Shown here: in pieces, positions 48,522-57,100 of the stretch
Numbering within the stretch: position 1 is the first letter of the stretch
Layout: each line of letters starts with the position of its first letter
From: Ketobacter sp. MCCC 1A13808
Lineage (GTDB): Bacteria > Pseudomonadota > Gammaproteobacteria > Pseudomonadales > Ketobacteraceae
Reading direction: 5' to 3'
Length of the DNA stretch: 64,000 nucleotides
NCBI RefSeq assembly: GCF_009746715.1
Contig: NZ_VRKW01000001.1
Span: 620,001 to 684,000, forward strand
Notes under the pieces: model-generated
Told to the model about the DNA's origin: nothing
The model's input: the letters and a program-made list of their open reading frames with translations, nothing else
The model's database searches: none
Program-made: the position numbers and the translations under genes

Positions 48522-48544
48522 ATGAAGAAAGAGACTCTCGATGA
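48449..48544 (+). CDS. Candidate 31-codon upstream reading frame overlapping the next gene
   Basis: The ATG at 48449 has AGAGGA seven bases upstream, a better site than the next gene has. The frame runs 31 codons, basic and aromatic (starts MKHFKTQFPTHFQ), and its TGA lies 23 bases inside the 274-codon gene in another frame. This is the geometry of translational coupling or of a short regulatory uORF. It may also mean that the annotated start of the larger gene is wrong. Confidence 0.3.
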   Translation: MKHFKTQFPTHFQINPFMSAGRKHYEERDSR

Positions 48545-49346
48545 GCTCATTGCGTGCCTTCCGGATGACCGTACGCTGTTTCATTATTTCAAAGGCCAGT
48601 ACGCGTTCTTGTTGTTAGCCTGTGCTATCCGCGAAGAACAAAGCATCAACCAACTAAAGAAGTCACCTTATCAAAGCTTATTGAAACAACCGGATATAAA
48701 AAAAATACTTGCCAGGCAAGGTGATGGCAAAGTATCGGCCGGCCTGTTTAAACACCCCTGGCGGAACGATAGCCAACCTTTCGTATTAACGGTAGATACG
48801 TGGGGGAAGCACAATCAGTGGCAATACCAGACGACGCGAAAAGGTTGCAATCTGGTGTTACAGCTTAATTTTTCTGAACACCACAACCGGGCATACCAAC
48901 GGCTGGTGAAGCCCAAAGAAGATTACCTGTTTAATTACTCGGGCCACCCGGTAATGGATCGAGAGAAGCGCCGCCTGTATCGGGAAACCCTGGCCTGGGC
49001 ACGGATAGATCTGGATCTTGAAAGCAACGAAGCCTTAATTGAAGAAATCCAGAGTGATTGGGTGCGGCGAGCGCGCTATTGCCTGCAAGGTATTCGAAAG
49101 GGTGATACCCCCTGGTATCTCGATTGGTGTCACTGCGAACCTGAGGCATTCGTGCGATATGCAGAAAACGTGCTGGCACCATACAACAACATATGGCCCG
49201 AAGCGATGCTATCGGCGGCAATTGAAAAAAATCAACTGGTACAAACTGGAGTTGTAATTGGATCTAAACTGAACCTAAAAGGAGTTCGACTATGCCAAAA
49301 AGAAATTCCGGATTTCGTAATCCGGTGGCCCGCTCGCCGCTGCTAG
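48522..49346 (+). CDS. Unknown protein with EEIQSDW motif
   Basis: This 274-aa protein has no signal peptide or membrane helix. An N-terminal helical, basic region (about residues 1-75) is followed by a beta-like segment with WRNDSQPFVLTVDTWG. A central region carries LIEEIQSDWVRRAR (about 171-184) and WYLDWCHCEPEAFVRYA. The EEIQSDW string also occurs in some large polyvalent proteins of phages and mobile elements, but I cannot assign an activity from it. The last 18 codons overlap the start of the 77-aa gene in a different frame, so the extreme C-terminus may be non-conserved. The ribosome binding site (GGA, eleven bases away) is weak compared with that of the short upstream frame. Confidence 0.7.
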   Translation: MKKETLDELIACLPDDRTLFHYFKGQYAFLLLACAIREEQSINQLKKSPYQSLLKQPDIKKILARQGDGKVSAGLFKHPWRNDSQPFVLTVDTWGKHNQWQYQTTRKGCNLVLQLNFSEHHNRAYQRLVKPKEDYLFNYSGHPVMDREKRRLYRETLAWARIDLDLESNEALIEEIQSDWVRRARYCLQGIRKGDTPWYLDWCHCEPEAFVRYAENVLAPYNNIWPEAMLSAAIEKNQLVQTGVVIGSKLNLKGVRLCQKEIPDFVIRWPARRC

Positions 49347-49525
49347 GCAAAGGGGGTGTACATACCAAATCGAAAACCGGGCAAAGGGTACGCGCACGGT
49401 TAAACACACAGTCAGCGATCGACGATTGGCACCATGAATTCGCAGACAGCAGACCAGAGGACAACCACGGGGAGCAAGCGCTCCCCGATTTACCTCTACT
49501 GCCTGTGATCCTGATAGCGTGCTAA
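49292..49525 (+). CDS. Small basic protein overlapping the preceding gene
   Basis: This 77-aa frame has AAAGGAG seven bases before its ATG, the best Shine-Dalgarno sequence in this stretch. Its N-terminal half is basic and Gly/Ser-rich (MPKRNSGFRNPVARSPLLGK then GGVHTKSKTGQR), reminiscent of small nucleic-acid- or ribosome-associated proteins. The C-terminal part is acidic and then hydrophobic. It overlaps the 274-aa gene by 55 bases, so the pair is probably co-translated. I do not know its function. Confidence 0.65.
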   Translation: MPKRNSGFRNPVARSPLLGKGGVHTKSKTGQRVRARLNTQSAIDDWHHEFADSRPEDNHGEQALPDLPLLPVILIAC

Positions 49526-49569
49526 TCAAAGTCGCATGAATTCCAGGAAAGTAAAGAACGACCAACCTG

Positions 49570-49611
49570 ACTAATAAATTAGTAAAAGTCGGCACTTTGT
49601 TACAACAAAGT
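49570..49611. promoter_or_regulatory. Two adjacent palindromes upstream of the beta-propeller gene
   Basis: ACTAAT-AA-ATTAGT (49570-49583) and ACTTTGTT-AC-AACAAAGT (49594-49611) are both perfect dyads with 2-nt spacers, and their centres are about 26 bases apart. They lie 80-120 bases before the start of the 1083-aa gene, where a regulator pair could bind one face of the helix. No T-run follows either, so a terminator is less likely. Confidence 0.45.
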
Positions 49612-49689
49612 TTGTCAGATGAGAAGTATGTACGGATTTTAACGTCAAGCCCCTATAGATTTTCCCGCTGTTAAGCACGTTCCACCACG

Positions 49690-52600
49690 ATGACAAAAAA
49701 CACAATGGAATTTACTATGTTAGCGCCACGATTCAGAAGTGCTCTTCTGATGCCTCTAATGCTCGCGGGAAGCCTAATGACCTCTCCTCTCTATGGAGCT
49801 GATGCCGATGGCTCGGATGCCATATACGGAGACGCCATCCAATGGTTTATGGAACAAACCCTGGCCATACCTGCGGTAGCCAGAGACTTCGATGCAGCAA
49901 TCAACGAACGTCCGTTCCTGATTCCACAAGCCACCTCCCATGCCCTCACCACCGTGCGGGACAAACCCCTAACCTTCACGTTAAAAGCAAGACACTACAG
50001 CGACCCCGATTTGCCGGAAGTACCGCTGCAATACGGCATTATCGAGGGGCCTTATCACGGCACCCTGAAAGGCACGCCACCGGAGCTTGAGTATATTCCT
50101 GATGCCGGCTTTACCGGCCTTGACCTGATCCGGTTTGAAGTGGATGACGGTGAAGACGGCGCCAGTGAAGGACGCATCGATTTTAAAGTGGCCGGCTCCT
50201 ATACCCTGTTTGAAAGCGGGCAGGTACGGCCATTGGCGTTGAACAGTGACGGCACACGCTTGTATGCGTTGAATACGCCGGATGGTCGGCTGGAAATTTT
50301 TGATGTCAGCAAACAACGACCGGTGCACCTTAAGAGTGTCGCCGTCGGCCTTGAACCCGTCGCGATTGCGTTGCGCAATGACAACGAAGCCTGGGTGGTC
50401 AATACCTTATCGGACAGTGTGAGCGTTGTCGATGTCAGCAGCGCTGTGCCTTACGTGAAACACACGTTACAAGTGGGTGATGAACCCCAGGATATTGTGT
50501 TCGCGGGCAAGGACGGTCAGCGTGCATTTATTGCAACCGCTCATCGCGGACAGAATTCACCCTCCGACTTTGCTGCCATGACACCGGGGATCGGCAGAGC
50601 GGATATCTGGAGTTTCGACGCAGACAGTGTCAATCAGGGCAACAGCGATCCCCTTACCATTGTCACCCTGTTTGGTATGCCGCCCAGAGGGTTGGCCGTT
50701 AGCCCGGATGGCAGCACCGTATACGCCGGCATATACAAATCCGGCAATCAAACTGCGTCTGTCACTCATAACTTCCGCGCCGAAGGCAAATACAGCACCA
50801 AATTCGGAAAGCCCGGCGTTAAAACCGATGCGGCTGGAGTACGCGCACCCAATACCGGTCTAATTGTAAAGTACGACGGTGAACACTGGGTGGACCTGTA
50901 CGGCAAGGCCTGGGACCAGTTTGTTCATTTTAACCTACCGGATTACGATGTATTTGAAATCGACGCGGACGCAGCGCTACCGGAAGTCAAGGCACAACAC
51001 GCTCACGTGGGTACCTCGCTATTTAATCTGGAGGTCAATCCCAAAACCGGGGCAGTTTATGTTTCAAATATGGAAGCCCGCAATGAATTGATGTTTGAAG
51101 GCAAAGGTGAGCGTTCCGGTATTCAGACTTTGCGCGGACGCTTCATCGAAAACCGCATTACCGTGATCAAAAACGGCGAGGTGCTACCCCGCGACCTGAA
51201 TACCCACCTGAATGACGCCAGGCCGGAAGGCTCAGAGGATGACAATGCCCGCAGTCTCGCCTACCCCCTGCAAATGCAGATAGACGACGCGGGTGAAACG
51301 CTCTATCTCGCGGCGTATGGTTCCTCTAAAGTGGGGATCTTCGACGTGGATGAGTTAGAAAGTCATTCGTTTACGCCCTCTGCATCTGAGCATATTGAAG
51401 TGACCGGTGGCGGCCCCAGTGGTCTGGCACTGGATCAGGCCCGCAACCGTTTGTTCGTTTTGACCCGGTTCGACAACAGCATTTCTGTTATCGACACAGT
51501 AACCAAAGCCGAAACCAGTCACACCGCCATGTATAACCCGGAGCCGGACTTCATTGTAAAAGGAAGACCGTTCCTATATGACGCCCGCTTTAGCTCCGGG
51601 CGTGGTGACTCGTCCTGCGCCAGCTGTCATCTGTTCGGCGACAACGACGGTCTGGCTTGGGATCTGGGCGATCCCGATAACGCGTGGACAGTCAACCCAC
51701 GCCCCTACTTTAGCAAAGCCTTTTCACGCTTTGCATTGCGTGTGCACCACCCGATGAAAGGCCCCATGGCAACCCAATCCTTTCGCGGACTGGAATTCCA
51801 GGGCCCCATGCATTGGCGGGGCGACCGCACCGGTGCCGTCCGCCTGCACGGGGAATCACTGGAAAAAACCGCGTTCAAGGAGTTTCGCGTTGCTTATGTC
51901 GGATTGTTGGGACGGAATACCGAGCCAAGCGAGGAGGAGCTGAATCTGTTCGCCGATTTCGTATTGCAACTGCGTTATCCACCCAATCCCAACCGACAGC
52001 TTGACGACACCTTACGTCCCAGCGAAGCAGAAGGCAGTGATACATTCTTTAACGTCAAAACAACGGGGTTCAAATCGCCTTCCACAGGCAATGTCGGTTT
52101 GCTGCTGTGTAATGATTGTCACGAACTGAACCCGGACCTGGAACGCTTTGGTTCCAGCACGCTTATGAGCTTCGAAGGGGTTGAATCCTCCCAGGATCTG
52201 AAAATTTCGCACCTGCGGTCGTTGTACACCAAAGTGGGGATGTTTGGACAGCAGTTGCGTAAGCCGACCAGCACCTCCAGATTTATGGGTGATCAGCTGT
52301 CCGGCTTCGGTTTCGCTCATGCGGGTGCAGATGACACCATAGAAACCTTTCTGACACTGAAAGTGTTTCATATTCCGGAAGAATTGTTGCAGGGTCTGAT
52401 TGATTTTATGATGGTATTTCCCACCGGACTGGCGCCCATAACCGGACAGCAAGTAACGCTGAACGCCGCACACCAAGATCAGGGGGATCGCCTGGATTTA
52501 ATGGTTGCACAGGCTTTGGCCCATACTCTGGCAGAGGGGCCGCTAAAGCCGCAATGCGAATTAGTCGCCCAAGGCACCATTGCAGGGGCATCACGCAACT

Positions 52601-52941
52601 GGTTATTAAAAGAGGATGGCCGTTTCCATGGGGACAAGGCATCCGATCCCGCCTTAGCGGATGCAGGACTACGCCGGTTAGCACTGCAAGCCGGAAACTC
52701 GGTTACCTTTAGCTGTGTGCCCTTCGGCAACGGCAAGCGCATTGCACTGGATCGCGATGAGGATGGTGTGTTAAACCGGGATGATGGCGCACTGTATGGT
52801 AAACCTGAAACCAACGTTGCTGCGGCCAATCCGCTGGCACCCAAAGAAGTAGACGAACTGGTGGATGCCGTGGAGGGCGGCTTCGAACGGGAGTTCATGC
52901 AAAAACTCATGGGCGACTTTCCGAGTTTCCGCCGTTTTTAA
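49690..52941 (+). CDS. Secreted beta-propeller protein with two cytochrome c heme sites
   Basis: This 1083-aa protein has a signal peptide (LMPLMLAGSLMTSPLYGADA, cleavage near residue 38). A cadherin/Big_17-like beta domain follows (about 80-170), then a YVTN-type beta-propeller (about 175-620; repeated LNSDGTRLYALN, SPDGSTVYAG, DDAGETLYLA, LDQARNRLFVL blades). The cytochrome c region has two CXXCH motifs, CASCH (near residue 643) and CNDCH (near 811). The C-terminus has a Ca2+-loop-like DRDEDGVLNRDDG. A di-heme c domain beside a propeller suggests a periplasmic or extracellular dehydrogenase or electron-transfer protein, perhaps MauG-like, but the substrate is unknown. The start is uncertain because ATGs at 49690, 49705 and 49717 are all in frame and no strong binding site decides. 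Confidence 0.88.
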   Translation: MTKNTMEFTMLAPRFRSALLMPLMLAGSLMTSPLYGADADGSDAIYGDAIQWFMEQTLAIPAVARDFDAAINERPFLIPQATSHALTTVRDKPLTFTLKARHYSDPDLPEVPLQYGIIEGPYHGTLKGTPPELEYIPDAGFTGLDLIRFEVDDGEDGASEGRIDFKVAGSYTLFESGQVRPLALNSDGTRLYALNTPDGRLEIFDVSKQRPVHLKSVAVGLEPVAIALRNDNEAWVVNTLSDSVSVVDVSSAVPYVKHTLQVGDEPQDIVFAGKDGQRAFIATAHRGQNSPSDFAAMTPGIGRADIWSFDADSVNQGNSDPLTIVTLFGMPPRGLAVSPDGSTVYAGIYKSGNQTASVTHNFRAEGKYSTKFGKPGVKTDAAGVRAPNTGLIVKYDGEHWVDLYGKAWDQFVHFNLPDYDVFEIDADAALPEVKAQHAHVGTSLFNLEVNPKTGAVYVSNMEARNELMFEGKGERSGIQTLRGRFIENRITVIKNGEVLPRDLNTHLNDARPEGSEDDNARSLAYPLQMQIDDAGETLYLAAYGSSKVGIFDVDELESHSFTPSASEHIEVTGGGPSGLALDQARNRLFVLTRFDNSISVIDTVTKAETSHTAMYNPEPDFIVKGRPFLYDARFSSGRGDSSCASCHLFGDNDGLAWDLGDPDNAWTVNPRPYFSKAFSRFALRVHHPMKGPMATQSFRGLEFQGPMHWRGDRTGAVRLHGESLEKTAFKEFRVAYVGLLGRNTEPSEEELNLFADFVLQLRYPPNPNRQLDDTLRPSEAEGSDTFFNVKTTGFKSPSTGNVGLLLCNDCHELNPDLERFGSSTLMSFEGVESSQDLKISHLRSLYTKVGMFGQQLRKPTSTSRFMGDQLSGFGFAHAGADDTIETFLTLKVFHIPEELLQGLIDFMMVFPTGLAPITGQQVTLNAAHQDQGDRLDLMVAQALAHTLAEGPLKPQCELVAQGTIAGASRNWLLKEDGRFHGDKASDPALADAGLRRLALQAGNSVTFSCVPFGNGKRIALDRDEDGVLNRDDGALYGKPETNVAAANPLAPKEVDELVDAVEGGFEREFMQKLMGDFPSFRRF

Positions 52942-52949
52942 GACAAACG

Positions 52950-52975
52950 AACCAGGGGGTGCCTGCCCCCTGGTT
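52950..52975. terminator. Strong bidirectional terminator hairpin
   Basis: AACCAGGGGG (52950-52959) and CCCCCTGGTT (52966-52975) form a perfect, GC-rich 10-bp stem with a 6-nt loop. TTTGTTA-like sequence follows in both directions (TGTTA on the plus strand, GTTTGTCT on the minus strand). It sits in the 39-bp gap between the convergent propeller and GST genes and is the clearest terminator in the window. Confidence 0.8.
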
Positions 52976-52980
52976 TGTTA

Positions 52981-54087
52981 CTAGCCTAACAGTAAACGAT
53001 TATTCTTACGCACGACCCGCTGTGTAACCGGATGGCGCAATAACTCCAGCGCTCCCGGTAACACTGCCAGCCTGCGCTCTACTGTTGTTCGGTTTTCTTC
53101 GTTCATACCCTGGTAGCAATCATAGGGGCGCTGCCACATCCACTGGCAATAGGGAAACACTAAGCGCTCTGCTTCGGCACCTTCCACAGTAAAAGTATGC
53201 GAACCGATTGCGCGTGAAATTTCCTGTTCCGCTTTGCCGTCGGCGTTCACGCTGGCCCACTCTGCAACCCTGTCCAGTGTTGAACGGATCACCGGCCCCT
53301 GCTCCCTGAACATGCGTTGCAACACCGGCATCAAGGTTTCCGGCACCTGATCATCCGGTAAAAAATCACCGGTTAACGGGTCTGGGTTAATCATCCGGTT
53401 CACCCAGGCTACGACGTTTGGAGCCTGTTCTTGCATTAGACGACCGGAATAAGGATCGCGATAAAGGTGAGCGTAGAGTGGACCTATGAGGCCGAAGTCG
53501 CCGATGCAAGGGCGCGTACCCAACAGAAACGGCGTCGCCTTAAAATGCCGGTCCAACTCTTTCAGCAACCCCAGATAACTGGTTTCGATTGCCTTTGTAT
53601 TGGTGTCGGAAACACCCAGAACCGGCAACGACCCGGCAAACGGGCCTGACATTTTTTTTCCGACAATTAATTGCTCTTCAGCACTGGCGTCCGGCACCGA
53701 GGTACGCCCGAATTCGGCAACGGCAAAATCCTTGTTTTCCTCGATATTCCAGCGGTAATGCATGGCAGGAATGACCAGCCACTCATCGCCATAGACTTCC
53801 AACAACAACGCAATCAGTTTCTGAAAGGGAGTGGATGGATAAACCGGGGCCTCCACATAGCGCCGCTCCAGATAATCGATTATTTCCGTGGTGTCCTGCA
53901 ATGCCTGATCATCATCGGTAATTAATACCGGGATATATCGCACACCGGTGCGGGCGATAATGGTGTCGCGGTAAACCTCACCGGAAGCGACAACCTCATC
54001 GAACGGGATCTTTTTATATTGCAGATAACATCGAAGTTTGCCGGTATACAGGGAAACTTCGGCACCAATAAGTTGATGTTTTGTCAT
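52981..54087 (-). CDS. Glutathione S-transferase-like protein, extended
   Basis: This 368-aa protein has an N-terminal thioredoxin-fold GST domain (about residues 5-80: SLYTGKLRCYLQYKKIPF, VRYIPVLI, LQDTTEIIDYLERRY) and a helical C-terminal GST domain to about 240 (FLLGTRPCIGDFGLIGPLYAHL). About 125 extra residues follow, which is long for a GST (usually about 210-230). The glutathione-contact segment is VRYIPVL plus DTTEI. It is downstream of the molybdoenzyme fusion by 64 bases on the same strand, so co-transcription is possible. Substrate is unknown. Confidence 0.85.
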   Translation of the reverse strand: MTKHQLIGAEVSLYTGKLRCYLQYKKIPFDEVVASGEVYRDTIIARTGVRYIPVLITDDDQALQDTTEIIDYLERRYVEAPVYPSTPFQKLIALLLEVYGDEWLVIPAMHYRWNIEENKDFAVAEFGRTSVPDASAEEQLIVGKKMSGPFAGSLPVLGVSDTNTKAIETSYLGLLKELDRHFKATPFLLGTRPCIGDFGLIGPLYAHLYRDPYSGRLMQEQAPNVVAWVNRMINPDPLTGDFLPDDQVPETLMPVLQRMFREQGPVIRSTLDRVAEWASVNADGKAEQEISRAIGSHTFTVEGAEAERLVFPYCQWMWQRPYDCYQGMNEENRTTVERRLAVLPGALELLRHPVTQRVVRKNNRLLLG

Positions 54088-54151
54088 ATCAAATGAACCC
54101 TTTTCTGACTGTGTGATCGCGAGTCTGAAACTCTACCATACCCACAACAGG

Positions 54152-57100
54152 TTATCCGACCGCCGAAATACGTACTGGCACCCCATTGAGCGCGGCATTA
54201 CCGGTAAAACGATCGTACAGTTGGTCATCCGTGAGATCATTCACGCTGACCCCCGGATTGCTTTGCGCCACCTGCAATGCAATTCCTTCGCGATTATGCC
54301 CCCAACCATGGGGCAAACTGACAACACCGGGCATCAAATCTTCACTCAGACGAACATCCACTTCCAGCTCACCGACCCGACTGCTCACAGTCACTCGACC
54401 CCGATCTTTAATCCCCCGTCCTGCCGCATCCTGCGGATGCATGAGTAGCGCGCAACGATCTTTGCCTTTTACCAAACGCTTGCTGTTGTGCATCCAGGAA
54501 TTGTTGGTGCGCAGATCACGGCGACCAATCAGAATCAGTGGCTGTGCGTCGGCTTCTGATTCAGACACGGCACTGTCAAAAAACGTATCCAATCGTTGCA
54601 GGTCTTCGAGCACCGGCGGCGGAATCAGATTGATTTTTTTATCGCGGGTGAACAGGTACTCCGGCAGGCACGATTGCATCGGCCCCAGATCCAAACCATG
54701 AGGAAATTGCTTCAATACCTTCAGACTTAAACCTTGCTCTTGTTCAACCGGCTCGCCATTGATGTATGCACTGAACTTCTCGCCATACGGCCCGCTTCTT
54801 AAGCCGAAGTCCACCATGCCTACCGGGTCGATCTCGGGTTTTCCCGGAACCGGGTCGCCGCCCTGCTTAAGCCGGGTGATTCGTTTGGTGATACCTTGCA
54901 TAATATCCCAATCGGATCGGCTGTCTTCCGGCGACTCAAACAAAGGCTCGGCAAATTTTGCCACGTTGCGTACAGCTAGCAAGTTAAACACCAGATCGTA
55001 TTGCTCGTGCTCCAGCGGCCCTGTGGGTGGCAGAATAAGATCCGCATGACGCGAAGTTTCGTTCAGATAGAAATCCACGGACACCACAAACTCCAGCTGT
55101 TCCAGTGCTGCGTCCAATTGACGTCCGTTGGGCGCCGACAGCACAGGGTTACCCGCCATACAAATAAAGGCTTTGATCTGACCTTCACCCGGTACCAGCA
55201 TTTCCTCAGCCATCACGGTGGTCGGAAATTCACGATTGAATTCCGGTAGGCCACTGACCCGGCTTTGGTATTGATTAAAGCTACCGGCAGTAGAAGGCTT
55301 GATCGCCATGTTGACTGCGGGTTGGGTAAACATGCTGCCACCGGGGCTATCCAGGTTACCAGTGAGTATATTCAACACGTTCATTAGCCAGTGGTTGAGG
55401 GTACCGAAAGATTGCGCCGAAACGCCCATACGCCCGTAACAGACCGCTTTCTCTGCCGCCGCAAATTCTTCGGCAATACGCTTAATTTCGCTCGCCGGTA
55501 TGCCACACAACGCGCTGATGTTGTCCAGCTCGTATGCTTCGAACATCGCCGTCAGCTGATCCCATTGGTCTGATAACGGTAACAGATGACCAGGGTCGAA
55601 AAGTCGCTCACGAACAATGTGCTGAATCAGCCCGATAAGAAAAAGCGCATCGGTGGTTGGACGGATATAATGGTGTTCGGACGCATAAATAGCGGATTCG
55701 GTTTTCCGTGGATCCAGTAACACCAATTTCCCGCCACGCTCTTTGATCGCCTGCAAGCGGCGCAACACGTCACCGGAGGACATCAAGCTGCCGTTGGAGG
55801 CCGCCGGGTTCGCACCCAGCATCAGCATGTAGTCGGTTCGGTCAATATCGGGAATGGTAAAGATCTGTCCATGGCCGAACATCAGATAGGACATCACCTG
55901 ATGTGGCATCTGGTCCAGCGAAGCCGCGGTATACAAATTTCTGGAGCCCAGCGCCTTACGGAATTTGCCGGTCGCCAATAACAAGCCCAGGTTATGTGAT
56001 GTCGGATTGCCCCAATACCCGGCTATTGCGTCATTACCGTGGCGTGCCTGAATATCCACAAACCGCTCCGCTACCAGATCAAACGCATCGTCCCATTCAA
56101 TCGGCTGCCATTCGTCATTGACTTTGTGCAAGGGTTTTTTCAAACGATCAGGGTCATTGTGTAAATCCTGCAGGGAATAACCTTTCGGACATATATGCCC
56201 CTGACTATGCTGATCGTCGGCATCACCCGCTACCGAAAGAATTTTATCGCCCTGATATTCAATCTTCACTCCACACATCGCTTCGCATAAGGTGCACGTG
56301 CGGAAATGGGTTTTAACCGGTAATTGTGCCCGAGCATTTTCATCCGCTTCACGCTGAGCACGCGCATCACGGATGATTTTTAACATGGCGTTGACGTCGG
56401 TTATTTTGCGACGGGCACGGCCTTCTATACGCCCCTGTTCGAGTTCATGTTGGTCCAGTAAACGCCAGTCTGCAAAATCAATGTAGTTCACCTGCCGTTC
56501 TTTCAGCAGCAATTCAATGTCCTGCAGATCCGTGCCAGCGTTTTTGCCGGCCAAATCCAGCAGCATCTGACCCACGGTATCGCTGGCGCAGTGTTTATTG
56601 CTTCCGATCACACCACTGGCGCCCCGCTTAATCCAACCCGCCGCGTATTCTCCCGAACCGGTATCCACAACACCATTGGATATGCGGCCGTTAACATGGC
56701 TAATCACACCCCGTTGCGCATCAAAGGGCACACCTGCGACTGCATCTCCCTGATATCCGATGGCATGTACAATCAAGCCTGCATGCAGATTGAAGGTTTG
56801 CCCGGTTGCCACAGCAGAGATGCGTCCCCGCTCATCACGCTGCATTTCGTTACGCACCAGAATCATTTCTTTGACACCATCATGGGTGGCATCGATTTGC
56901 AACGGACTGGCATTAAAAATAAATCGGATCGCTTTACTGCCCGCTTCAAGCGATGGCGTGCGTTGAGCGATTTGCCGCAGCAACTCCATGTTTTGGCGCA
57001 CTTCGCTGAACTCAGGTAATTGCAATTGAGCCTGGGTTTCACTGTCCAGCTCCAGATCCAGCGGATCGACTATCAGCTGGAGTCCCGCAATGGTCATCAA

